From: Flaccisagitta enflata
Lineage: Eukaryota > Chaetognatha > Sagittoidea > Aphragmophora
Length of the DNA stretch: 64,000 nucleotides
Reading direction: 5' to 3'
NCBI GenBank assembly: GCA_965153355.1
Contig: OZ231126.1
Span: forward strand, 111,910,001-111,974,000
The position numbers and the translations under genes are program-made. Under the pieces are notes generated by a model, which saw only the letters and a program-made list of their open reading frames with translations, ran no database searches and was not told the origin of the DNA. Numbering within the stretch: the stretch's first letter is position 1; the number at the start of each line of letters is the position of its first letter. Shown here piece after piece: positions 12,901 to 24,300 of this stretch.

Positions 12901-15900
12901 TATTAGAGCAAAACAGGTGTTTTTCAAGCCACTTGTAACCAGTTTTGGGCCTGGTATGTCTAGCAAATGGCCCAAATCTAGTTATTCAATATGCCAAGTT
13001 CTCTTTTTCTCAGTTTCTTATGGTTTCAGATGGGTTCTTAAAAATATGTACAGTGACCCCTCTTAATAAGACAGGAGACAACACCCCGCGACCCTCTCAC
13101 GCTGATCAAAGTTGTGAACGAGAAACATAAGATCTCTTTGCTCCTGAGCCCGGAGGCTGAGAGGCAGCAATTTGAGCGTGGTTCCTTGCCGAAGTGCTGA
13201 TGAGTGGATTGAAATAGTTTTTGGACGTAGATTGCAGAATTTGACCGCAAAACACTTGACCGAAAGTAATATACGATATTTATGCAAATTTGCCCAAAAA
13301 GTAGCTGGAGTTATTTGGCTTGTAGGCAATATCAGGAAAAATCAAACTGGTGGATTTGGATTTTTTTAGCCCAAATCCCTTTAGTAACATCTAATGAGCA
13401 GAACCCAAGTTCAGGATAACTTGGGAAAATTCATTTTTGGATATATTGATGATGGATTTTGAAGGTTGTTTTCTTCAAAATCCGTATTTGAGAAGGTAGG
13501 TACATGAAAGGGGTGAATTGGTCATTTTGAAGGCAGTTCAGCCCAAAATTCAATTTTGTAGTCAAAGCACAATGTTCAAGGAGGATGCACACCAAAAATC
13601 ATCAATGTGGTTGCATTTTTACAACTGTGACACAGCTTTGAAAATGCTCAAAATACCCCTTATTTTTCAGATGCAACCTATTGTCTCCCTTCTTATAAGA
13701 GAATCTTGATATTATCAAACCTACATTTTTTGGTTTGATGGCTTATTTTTTGACTAAGTAATCATGCTAACATGGGAATAAGTTAAAAATACCTTTTAAA
13801 CCATTCATAGAACTCTAAAATTTGAGAAAAATCCACCAAATAAAGCCTAAATTCTCCTCAATTGTGACCTTCTCAAAATTAGAGCAAAACAGGTGTTTTT
13901 CTAGTCAATTTTGACCTGTTTTGGGCCTGGTATGTCTAGCAAATGGCCCAAATCTTGTTTTTCAGCATTGCGAGTTCTCTTTTTCTCAGTTTCTGATGGT
14001 TTCAGATCAGTTCTCAAAAATATGTATAGTGACCACCTCTTAATAAGACAGGAGACAACACCCCTCGAGACCTCTCACGCTGATAAGAGGGAACCAGGAA
14101 AACATAAGATCTTGTTCTGAGCCTACGGGAGGTTGAGTAGGGTAGCAATTTTTGAGCTGGCTCCTTTAAAGCTGAAGTGCTGATGAGGGATTGAAATAGT
14201 TTTTGGACTTAGATTGTAGAATTTGGACCGCAAAAAACCTAATTAAAGTAATATACTATTTACAAATTTGCCCGTGCAAGTGCAGCTGCTGAGTTGGCTT
14301 GCAGGCAATATCAGGTAATCAAACTGGTGGATTTGGATTTTTTAGCCCAAATCCCTTTAGTAACATCTAATGAGCATAACCCAAGTTCAGGATAACTTGG
14401 GAAAATTCATTTTTTGGATATATTGATGATGGATTTTGGGTTGTCGAGCTTCAAAAATCCGTATTTGAGAAGGTAGTGCTACGAAAAAGGTGTGAATTTG
14501 TCATTTTGAAGGCAGTTCAGCCCAAAATTCAATTTTTTAGTCAAAGTACAATGTTCAAGGAGGATGCACACCAAAAATCATCAATGTGGTTGGATTTTCA
14601 CAACTGTGACACAGCTTTGAAAATGCTCAAAACAGATTCTTATGTTTTCAGATCAGTTCTTAAAAATATGTATAGTGACCCCCTCTTCATAAGAGAAATC
14701 TTGATATTATCAAACCTGTATTTTTTGGCTTGTTTGTTTATTTTTTGACTAAGTAAGCATGCTAACATGTAAACAAGTTAAAAATATCTTTAATACTATT
14801 CATAGAACCCAAAATTTGAGAAAAATCCACCAACTAAAGCCCAAATTCTCCTCAATTTTGACCTTCTCAAAATTAGAGCAAAACAGGTGTTTTTCAAGCC
14901 AATTTTGACCTGTTTTGGGCCTGGTATGTCTAGCAAATGGCCCCAATCTTGTTTTTCAGCATTCTGAGTTCTCTTTTTCTCAGTTTCTGATGGTTTCAGA
15001 TCAGTTCTAAAATATTGCATAGTGACCCCCTAATGACAGGAGACAACACCCTCATGACCCTCTCACGCTGACTCCTGGGCCAGGAACTAGGAAAACATAA
15101 GATCTTGTTCTGAGCCCGAGGTTGAGTATAGTAGCAATTTCTTAGTTGGCCTGTTGAAGTGCTGATGAGTGGATTTGAAAGTTAGTTTTTGGACTTAGAT
15201 TGTAGAATTTGACCGCAAAACTCAATTGGAAGTAATATACTATATTTATGCAAATTTGCCCAAAAAGTAGCTGAGTTGGCTTGTAGGCAATATCAGGAAA
15301 AATCAAACTGGTGGATCTGGATTTTTTTAGCCCAAATCCCTTTAGTAACATCTAATGAGCATAACCCAAGTTCAGGATAACTTAAAAATCATTTTTTGGA
15401 TATATTGACGATGGATTTTGGGTTGTTTAGCTTCAAAAATCCGTATTTGAGAAGGTAGTACTACGTAAAAGGGGTGAATTGGTCATTTTGAAGGCAGTTC
15501 AGCCCAAAATTCACTTTTGTAGTCAAAGTACAATGTTCAAGGAGGATGTACACCAAAAATCATCAATGTGGTTGCGTTTTTACCACTGTGACACAGCTTT
15601 GAAAATGCTCAAAATACCCCCTAATGTTTCAGACTGCACCCTATTGCCTCCCCTTCTTATAAGAATCTTGATATTATCAAACCTGTATTTTTTGGCTTGT
15701 TTATTTATTTTTTGACTAAGTAAGCATGCTAACATGTAAACAAGTTAAAAACAATCTTTTAATACCTGTCTGAGAGAACCCAAAATTTGAGAAAATCCAC
15801 CAAATAAAGCCTAAATTCTCCTCAATTTTGACCTTCTCAAAATTAGAGCAAAACAGGTGTTTTTCAAGCCAATTTTGACCTGTTTTGAGCCTGGTATGTC

Positions 15901-18400
15901 TAGCAAATGGCCCAAATCTTGTTTTTCAGCATTACAAGTTCTCTTTTTCTCAGTTTCTGATGGCTTCAGATCAGTTCTTAAAAATATGTATAGTGACTCC
16001 CTCTTAATAAGACAGGAGACAACACCCCTCGCGACCTCTCACGCTGATCAGTTAGAACTAGGAAAACATAAGATCTTGTTCTGAGCCCCGGAGGTTGAGT
16101 AGGTAGCAATTCTTTTGAGTTGCCCTAAGCTGAAGTGCTGATGAGTGGATTGAAATAGTTTGGACTTAGATTGTAGAATTTGACCGCAAAAAACTTAATT
16201 GGAAGTAATATACGATATTTATGCAAATTTGCCCAAAAAGTAGCTGAGTTGGCTTGTGGGCAATATCAGGAAAAATCAAACTGGTGGATTTGGATTTTTT
16301 TATCCCAAATCCTTTTGTATTATTCATCGAGTATAACCCAAGTTCAGGATAACTTGGGAAAATTCATTTTTTGGATATATTGACGATGGATTTTGGGTTG
16401 TCAAGCTTCAAAAATCTGTATTTGAGAAGAAAAAGCTAGTTTAAAGGCAGTAAATTGGTCGTTTTGTAAGCAGTTCAGCTCAAAATTCCATTTGTAAGTC
16501 AAAGTACACTGCCCAAGGAGGATGCACACCAAAAATCATCAATGTGGTTGTATTTTTAGACCTGTGACACAGCTTTGAAAATGCTAATAATACCCCTTAT
16601 TTTTCAGATGCACCCTATTGTCTCCCTTCTTATAAGAGAATCTTGATATTATCAAACCTGTATTTTGTGGCTTGTTTGTTTATTTTTTGACTAAGTAAGC
16701 ATGCTAACATGTAAACAAGTTAAAAATACCTTTAATACCATTCATAGAACCTAAAATTTGAGAAAAATCCACCAAATAAAGCCTAAATTCTCCTCACTTT
16801 TGACCTTCTCAAAATTAGAGCAAAACAGGTGTTTTTCAAGTCAATTTTGACCTGTTTTGGGCCTGTGACAACACCTAGCAACGCTCCTAAATCTTGTTTT
16901 TCATTACAAGTTCTCTTTTTCTCAGTTTCTGATGAAGGTTCTGATCACCTAAAAATATGGCAGTGACCCTCCTTAACAAGACAGGAGACAACACCTCGCG
17001 ACCTCTCACGCTGATCAGTTAGAACTAGGTAAACATAAGATCTTGTTCTGAGCCCAGAGGTTGAGTAGGGTAGCAATTTTTTGAGTTGGCTCTTAAGCTG
17101 AAGTGTTGATGAGGATTGAAATAGTTTTTGGACTTAGATTGTAGAATTTGACCTCAATAAAACTCACTGGGAAGTATTATACGATATTTAAGCAAATTTG
17201 CCCAAAAGTAGCTGAGTTATTTAGGCAATATCAGGAAAATCAATCAAACTGGTGGATTTGGATTTTTTAGCCCAAATCCCTTTTAGTAACATCTGATGAT
17301 AACCCAAGTCTAGGATAATCTTAGAAAATTCATTTTTGGAGGAGTAAGATGATGGATTTTGGGTTGTCAAGCTTCAAAATCAGATTTTGAGAATATGAAA
17401 AAGCATGAAAGGTGAAATTGGTCATTTTTGATATAGTTCCAGCCCAAAATTCAATTTTCTTAGTCAAAGTACAATGTTCAAGGAGGATGCAAACTAAAAA
17501 TCATCAATGTGGTTGTATTTTTACAACTGTGACACAGCTTTGAAAATGCTCAAAATACCCCTTATTTTTCAGATGCCCTATTGTCTCCCTTCTTATAAGA
17601 GAATCTTGATATTATCAAACCTGTATTTTTGGCTTGTTTGTTTATTTTTTGACTAAGTAAGCATGTTAACATGTAAACAAGTTAAAAATACCTTTAATAC
17701 CATTCATAGAACCCAAAATTTGAGAAAAATCCACCAAATAAAGCCTAAATTCTCCTCAATTTTGACCTTCTCAAAATTAGAGCAAAACATGTGTTTTTCA
17801 AGCCAATTTTGACCTGTTTTGGGCCTGGTATGTCTTGCAAATGGCCCAAATCTTGTTTTTCAGCATTACATGTTCTCTTTTTCTCAGTTTCTGATGGTTT
17901 CAGATCAGTTCTTAAAAATATGTATAGTGACCCTCTCTTAATAAGACAGGAGACAACACCCCTCATGACCTCTCATGCTGATCAGTTAGAACTAGGAAAA
18001 CATAAGATCTTGTTCTGAGCCCGGAGGTTGAGTAGGGTAGCACTTTTTTGAGTTGGCTTCTAAGCTGAAGTGCTGATGAGTGGATTGAAATAGTTTTGGA
18101 CTTAGATTGAGAATTTGACCGCAAAAAACTTAATTGGAAGTAATATACGATATTTATGCAAATTTGCTCAAAAAGTAGCTGAGTTGGCTTAGGCAAATCA
18201 GGAAAATCAAACTGGTGGATTTGGATTTTTTTAGCCCAAATTCCTTTAGTAACATCTAATGAGCATAACCCAAGTTCAGTATGGATAACTTGGGAAAATT
18301 CATTTTTTGGATATATTGATGATGGATTTTGGGTTGCAAGCTTCTAAAATCCGTATTTGAGAAGGTAGTGCTACGTAAAAGGGGTGAATTGGTCGTTTTG
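6741..18400 (+). repeat. Satellite array, plus orientation, heterogeneous part
   Basis: About 12 monomers in direct tandem order. The landmark AAAAGGGGTGAATTGGTCAT lies near 6796, 7765, 8720, 9672, 10638, 11597, 12547, 13508, 14486, 15469, 16440 and 17410. Near-consensus segments alternate with patches of clustered substitutions and small indels, for example 12000-12200, 12660-12760 and 13080-13270. One copy at 14.65 kb is chimeric (separate entry). The first copy has the 'V' marker AGACTCAGCC near 6955. The copies contain no intact transposase, reverse transcriptase or other recognisable protein. Longer open frames (up to about 118 codons, near 12431-12787) are simply monomers in which stops were lost through indels. 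Confidence 0.93.
14646..14692 (+). repeat. Chimeric monomer: S-end sequence placed at the right end of E
   Basis: The expected sequence TTTTTCAGATGCACCC...TTGTCTCCC is missing. After TTTCAGAT the copy continues with CAGTTCTTAAAAATATG and TATAGTGACCCCCTCTT, which normally lie about 340 bp downstream at the other end of S. It then returns to CATAAGAGAAATCTTG. The first switch is at shared TTTCAGAT. The second is at the CTTA(A)TAAGAG core. The right inverted repeat of this E is lost. This looks like conversion or template switching between the two E-S borders. Confidence 0.75.
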
Positions 18401-18912
18401 AAGGCAGTTCAGCCCAAAATTCAATTTTGTAGTCAAAGTACAATGTTCAAGGAGGATGCACACCAAAAAACATCAAATGTGGTGCATTTTTAAAACTGTG
18501 ACACAGCTTTGAAAATGCTCAAAATACCCCTTATTTTTCAGATGCACCCTATTGTCTCCCTTCTTATAAGAGAATCTTGATATTATCAAACCTGTATTTT
18601 TTGGCTTGTTTGTTTATTTTTGACTAAGTAAGCATGCTAACATGTAAACAAGTTAAAAATACCTTTAATACCATTCATAGAACCTAAAATTTGAGAAAAA
18701 TCCACCAAATAAAGCCTAAATTCTCCTCAATTTTGACCTTCTCAAAATTAGAGCAAAACAGGTGTTTTCAAGCCAATTTTGACCTGTTTTGGGCCTGGTA
18801 TGTCTAGCAAATGGCCCAAATCTTGTTTTTCAGCATTACAAGTTCTCTTTTTCTCAGTTTCTGATGGTTTCAGATCAGTTCTTAAAAATATGTATAGTGA
18901 CCCCCTCTTAAT

Positions 18913-18926
18913 AAGACAGGAGACAA
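18913..18926 (+). repeat. Left inverted repeat of E
   Basis: AAGACAGGAGACAA, preceded by CTCTTAAT. It pairs with TTGTCTCCCTTCTT at 19524-19537. The same motif appears once per monomer in plus copies, and as TTGTCTCCTGTCTT in minus copies. Confidence 0.75.
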
Positions 18927-19523
18927 CACCCCTCGCGACCTCTCACGCTGATCAGTTAGAACTAGGAAAACATAAGATCTTGTTCTGAGCCCGGAGGTTG
19001 AGTAGGGTAGCAATTTTTGAGTTGGCTCCTAAGCTGAAGTGCTGATGAGTGGATTGAAATAGTTTTTGGACTTAGATTGTAGAATTTGACCGCAAAAAAC
19101 TCAATTGGAAGTAATATACGATATTTATGCAAATTTGCCCAAAAAGTAGCTGAGTTGGCTTGTAGGCAATATCAGGAAAAATCAAACTGGTGGATTTGGA
19201 TTTTTTTAGCCCAAATCCCTTTAGTAACATCTAATGAGCATAACCCAAGTTCAGGATAACTTGGGAAAATTCATTTTTTGGATATATTGATGATGGATTT
19301 TGGGTTGTCAAGCTTCAAAAATCCGTATTTGAGAAGGTAGTGCTACGTAAAAGGGGTGAATTGGTCATTTTGAAGGCAGTTCAGCCCAAAATTCAATTTT
19401 GTAGTCAAAGTACAATGTTCAAGGAGGATGCACACCAAAAATCATCAATGTGGTTGCATTTTTACAACTGTGACACAGCTTTGAAAATGCTCAAAATACC
19501 CCTTATTTTTCAGATGCACCCTA

Positions 19524-19537
19524 TTGTCTCCCTTCTT
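19524..19537 (+). repeat. Right inverted repeat of E
   Basis: TTGTCTCCCTTCTT followed by ATAAGAGAATC. It is the partner of the repeat at 18913-18926. In minus copies it reads AGAAGGGAGACAA, and this is the edge at which satellite restarts after three separate inserts (58198, 58930, 63253). Confidence 0.75.
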
Positions 19538-19886
19538 ATAAGAGAATCTTGATATTATCAAACCTGTATTTTTTGGCTTGTTTGTTTATTTTTTGACTAA
19601 GTAAGCATGCTAACATGTAAACAAGTTAAAAATACCTTTAATACCATTCATAGAACCCAAAATTTGAGAAAAATCCACCAAATAAAGCCTAAATTCTCCT
19701 CAATTTTGACCTTCTCAAAATTAGAGCAAAACAGGTGTTTTTCAAGCCAATTTTGACCTGTTTTGGGCCTGGTATGTCTAGCAAATGGCCCAAATCTTGT
19801 TTTTCAGCATTACAAGTTCTCTTTTTCTCAGTTTCTGATGGTTTCAGATCAGTTCTTAAAAATATGTATAGTGACCCCCTCTTAAT
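19538..19886 (+). repeat. S spacer between successive E units (349 bp, example copy)
   Basis: This segment joins the right end of one E to the left end of the next: 625 + 349 = 974 bp. It contains the SphI site GCATGC, two related CAATTTTGACC motifs and the TTCAGATCAGTTCTTAAAAA stretch. It is missing, replaced by unrelated DNA, on one side of E at 58198, 58930, 60528, 63124 and 63253. Confidence 0.7.
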
Positions 19887-21114
19887 AAGACAGGAGACAA
19901 CACCCCTCGCGACCTCTCACGCTGATCAGTTAGAACTAGGAAAACATAAGATCTTGTTCTGAGCCCGGAGGTTGAGTAGGGTAGCAATTTTTAAGTTGGC
20001 TCCTAAGCTGAAGTGCTGATGAGTGGATTGAAATAGTTTTTGGACTTAGATTGTAGAATTTGACCGCAAAAAAACTCAATTGGAAGTAATATACAATATT
20101 TATGCAAATTTGCCCAAAAAGTAGCTGAGTTGGCTTGTAGGCAATATCAGGAAAAATCAAACTGGTGGATTTGGATTTTTTTAGCCCAAATCCCTTTAGT
20201 AACATCTAATGAGCATAACCCAAGTTCAGGATAACTTGGGAAAATTCATTTTTTGGATATATTGATGATGGATTTTGGGTTGTCAAGCTTCAAAAATCCG
20301 TATTTGAGAAGGTAGTGCTACGTAAAAGGGGTGAATTGGTCATTTTGAAGGCAGTTCAGCCCAAAATTCAATTTTGTAGTCAAAGTACAATGTTCAAGGA
20401 GGATGCACACCAAAAATCATCAATGTGGTTGCATTTTTACAACTGTGACACAGCTTTGAAAATGCTCAAAATACCCCTTATTTTTCAGATGCACCCTATT
20501 GTCTCCCTTCTTATAAGAGAATCTTGATATTATCAAACCTGTATTTTTTGGCTTGTTTGTTTATTTTTGACTAAGTAAGCATGCTAACATGTAAACAAGT
20601 TAAAAATACCTTTAATACCATTCATAGAACCTAAAATTTGAGAAAAATCCACCAAATAAAGCCTAAATTCTCCTCAATTTTGACCTTCTCAAAATTAGAG
20701 CAAAACAGGTGTTTTTCAAGCCAATTTTGACCTGTTTTGGGCCTGGTATGTCTAGCAAATGGCCCAAATCTTGTTTTTCAGCATTACAAGTTCTCTTTTT
20801 CTCAGTTTCTGATGGTTTCAGATCAGTTCTTAAAAATATGTATAGTGACCCCCTCTTAATAAGACAGGAGACAACACCCCTCGCGACCTCTCACGCTGAT
20901 CAGTTAGAACTAGGAAAACATAAGATCTTGTTCTGAGCCCGGAGGTTGAGTAGGGTAGCAATTTTTTGAGTTGGCTCCTAAGCTGAAGTGCTGATGAGTG
21001 GATTGAAATAGTTTTTGGACTTAGATTGTAGAATTTGACCGCAAAAAACTCAATTGGAAGTAATATACGATATTTATGCAAATTTGCCCAAAAAGTAGCT
21101 GAGTTGGCTTGTAG

Positions 21115-21360
21115 GCAATATCTAGGAAAAATCAAACTGGTGGATTTGGATTTTTAGCCCAAATCCTTTAGTAACATCTAATCGAGCATAACCTGTGTTC
21201 AGTGATAACTGGGAAAATTCATTTTTTGATATAATACTAGCGGATTTGGGGTTGTCGTAACAGCCTCAAAAATCCGTATTTGAGAAGGTAGTGCTAGGTC
21301 GTAAAGGGGTGAATTGGCTGCCTTAATGGTCTGCAGCCCAAATTCTTAGTCAAAGTACAA
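21115..21360 (+). repeat. Divergent patch inside the homogeneous core
   Basis: Within otherwise near-identical repeats this stretch has many clustered substitutions and 1-5 base indels, for example TGATATAATACTAGCGG where neighbours have GGATATATTGATGATGG. The flanking monomer parts return at once to consensus. A consensus-quality problem is as likely as real divergence. Confidence 0.7.
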
Positions 21361-24300
21361 TGTTCAAGGAGGATGCAAACCAAAAATCATCAATGTGGTT
21401 GCATTTTTTTAACTGTGACAGTGCTTTGAAAAGCTCAAAATACCCCTTATTTTTCAGATGCACCCTATTGTCTCCCTTCTTATAAGAGAATCTTGATATT
21501 ATCAAACCTGTATTTTTTGGCTTGTTTGTTTATTTTTTGACTATGTTACGTTAACACAAATGCTTAAAATACCTTTAATACCATTCATAGAACCTAAAAT
21601 TTGAGTAAAATCCACCAAATAAAGCCTAAATTCTCCTCACTTGTGACTTTCTCAAAATTAGAGTAAAACAGGTGTTTTTGTCAATTTGACCTGTTTTGGG
21701 CTCAGTATGTCTAGCAAATGGCCCAAATCTTGTTTTTCAGCATTACAAGTTCTCTTTTTCTCAGTTTCTGATGGTTTCAGATCAGTTCTTAAAAATATGT
21801 ATAGTGACCCCCTCTTAATAAGACAGGAGACAACACCCCTCGCGACCTCTCACGCTGATCAGTTAGAACTAGGAAAACATAAGATCTTGTTCTGAGCCTG
21901 GAGGTTGAGTAGGGTAGCAATTTTTGAGTTGGCTCCAAGCTGAAGTGCTGATGAGTGGATTGAAATAGTTTTTGGACTTAGATTGTAGAATTTGACTGCA
22001 AAACTCAATTGAAGTAATACATGATATTTATGCAAATTTTGCCCAAAAAGTAAACACAGAGTTGGCTTGTAGGCAACATTAGAAAATCAAACTGGTGGAT
22101 TTGGATTTTTTTAGCCCAAATCCTTTTAGTAACATTTCCACGAGCATAACCCAAGTTCAGGAGGTCTGGAAAATTCATTTTTGGATATATTGATGATGGA
22201 TTTTGGGTTGTCAAGTCTAAAAATCCGTTTGGTGAACAGTAGTGCTACGTAAAAGGGGGTGAAACGGTCAGCCAGCAATAGTTCAGCCTAAAATTCACCT
22301 TAAAGCCAAGACAATGCTCAAGGAGGATGCACACCAAAAATCATCAATGTGGTTGCATTTTTACAACTGTGACACAGCTTTGAAAATGCTCAAAATACCC
22401 CTTATTTTTCAGATGCACCCTATTGTCTCCCTTCTTATAAGAGAATCTTGATATTATCAAACCTGTATTTTTTGGCTTGTTTGTTTATTTTTTGACTAAG
22501 TAAGCATGCTAACATGTAAACAAGTTAAAAATACCTTTAATACCATTCATAGAACCCAAAATTTGAGAAAAATCCACCAAATAAAGCCTAAATTCTCCTC
22601 AATTTTGACCTTCTCAATATTAGAGCAAAACAGGTGTTTTCAAGCCAATTTTGACCTGTTTTGGGCCTGGTATGACAAGCAAATGGCCCAAATCTTGTTT
22701 TTCAGCATTACAAGTTCTTTTTCTCAGTTTCTGATGGTTTCAGATCAGTTCTTAAAAATATGTATAGTGACCCCCTCTTAATAAGACAGGAGACAACACC
22801 CTCGCGACCTCTCACGCTGATCAGTTAGAACTAGGAAAACATAAGATCTTGTTCTGAGCCCGGAGGTTGAGTAGGGTAGCAATTTTTTGAGTTGGCTCCT
22901 AAGCTGAAGTGCTGATGAGTGGATTGAAATAGTTTTTGGACTTAGATTGTAGAATTTGACCGCAAAAAACTCAATTGGAAGTAATATACGATATTTATGC
23001 AAATTTGCCCAAAAAGTAGCTGAGTTGGCTTGTAGGCAATATCAGGAAAAATCAAACTGGTGGATTTGGATTTTTTAGCCCAAATCCCTTTAGTAACATC
23101 TAATGAGCATAACCCAAGTTCAGGATAACTTGGGAAAATTCATTTTTTGGATATATTGATGATGGATTTTGGGTTGTCAGAGCTTCAAAATCCGTATTTG
23201 AGTAGGTAGTGCTACGTAAAAGGTGAATTGGTCATTTTGAAGGCAGTTCAGCCCAAAATTCAATTTTGTAGTCAAAGTACAATGTTCAAGGAGGATGCAC
23301 ACCAAAAATCATCAATGTGGTTGCATTTTTACAACTGTGACACAGCTTTGAAAATGCTCAAAATACCCCTTATTTTCAGATGCACCCTATTGTCTCCCTT
23401 CTTATAAGAGAATCTTGATATTATCAAACCTGTATTTTTTGGCTTGTTTGTTTATTTTTTGACTAAGTAAGCATGCTAACATGTAAACAAGTTAAAAATA
23501 CCTTTAATACCATTCATAGAACCTAAAATTTGAGAAAAATCCACCAAATAAAGCCTAAATTCTCCTCAATTTTGACCTTCTCAAAATTAGAGCAAAACAG
23601 GTGTTTTTCAAGCCAATTTTGACCTGTTTTGGGCCTGGTATGTCTAGCAAATGGCCCAAATCTTGTTTTTCAGCATTACAAGTTCTCTTTTTCTCAGTTT
23701 CTGATGGTTTCAGATCAGTTCTTAAAAATATGTATAGTGACCCCCTCTTAATAAGACAGGAGACAACACCCCTCGCGACCTCTCACGCTGATCAGTTAGA
23801 ACTAGGAAAACATAAGATCTTGTTCTGAGCCCGGAGGTTGAGTAGGGTAGCAATTTTTTGAGTTGGCTCCTAAGCTGAAGTGCTGATGAGTGGATTGAAA
23901 TAGTTTTTGGACTTAGATTGTAGAATTTGACCGCAAAAAAACTCAATTGGAAGTAATATACGATATTTATGCAAATTTGCCCAAAAAGTAGCTGAGTTGG
24001 CTTGTAGGCAATATCAGGAAAAATCAAACTGGTGGATTTGGATTTTTTTAGCCCAAATCCCTTTAGTAACATCTAATGAGCATAACCCAAGTTCAGGATA
24101 ACTTGGGAAAATTCATTTTTTGGATATATTGATGATGGATTTTGGGTTGTCAAGCTTCAAAAATCCGTATTTGAGAAGGTAGTGCTACGTAAAAGGGGTG
24201 AATTGGTCATTTTGAAGGCAGTTCAGCCCAAAATTCAATTTTGTAGTCAAAGTACAATGTTCAAGGAGGATGCACACCAAAAATCATCAATGTGGTTGCA

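Larger units (their letters stand above)
18913..19537 (+). repeat. E unit: 625-bp module with inverted-repeat ends (example copy)
   Basis: E is the part of the monomer running from AAGACAGGAGACAA to TTGTCTCCCTTCTT. The ends are imperfect inverted repeats. The reverse complement of the left end, TTGTCTCCTGTCTT, differs from the right end only at the two bases after TCTCC. Outside each end lies a short palindromic core (CTTAATAAG or CTTATAAG). Minus-strand copies have the same length, for example 46777-47401 and 58930-59554, both 625 bp. In the right part of the window E occurs directly against non-satellite DNA on one side or the other, which is why I treat it as a discrete unit. It encodes nothing recognisable, consistent with a MITE-like non-autonomous element. 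That origin is inferred. Confidence 0.7.
19340..20314 (+). repeat. Reference satellite monomer (about 974 bp)
   Basis: This is a clean example of the monomer, and any phase could be chosen. In order it contains: the AAAAGGGGTGAATTGG block; a segment with TTTGTAGTCAAAGT and ATCATCAATGTGG; the inverted repeat TTGTCTCCCTTCTTATAAG at 19524; the 349-bp spacer with GCATGC and CAATTTTGACCTGTTTTGGG; the partner inverted repeat ending GGAGACAA at 19900; then CGCGACCTCTCACGCTGATC, AGATCTTG, and the ATTGATGATGGATTTTGGG stretch leading to AAGCTT. I recognise no CENP-B box (TTCG....A..CGGG) in it. I do not recognise the family by name. Confidence 0.93.

Noticed and set aside
19340-19552. A 70-codon open frame repeated in many copies in both arrays, with apparent protein conservation
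   Set aside because: It repeats because the DNA repeats. Copies of other subtypes differ at amino-acid-changing sites as readily as at silent ones, many copies are frameshifted, the usual start is GTG, and no domain is recognisable. There is no evidence of selection on a protein.
19735-19962. A 75-codon plus frame and overlapping minus frames of 83-116 codons in the S/E region
   Set aside because: Same reasoning. The frames overlap on opposite strands at constant monomer phase, and end or extend according to indels in individual copies.
19340-20314. CENP-B box or other known centromere protein site in the monomer
   Set aside because: I could not find the TTCG....A..CGGG pattern, so a centromeric role cannot be argued from sequence motifs.
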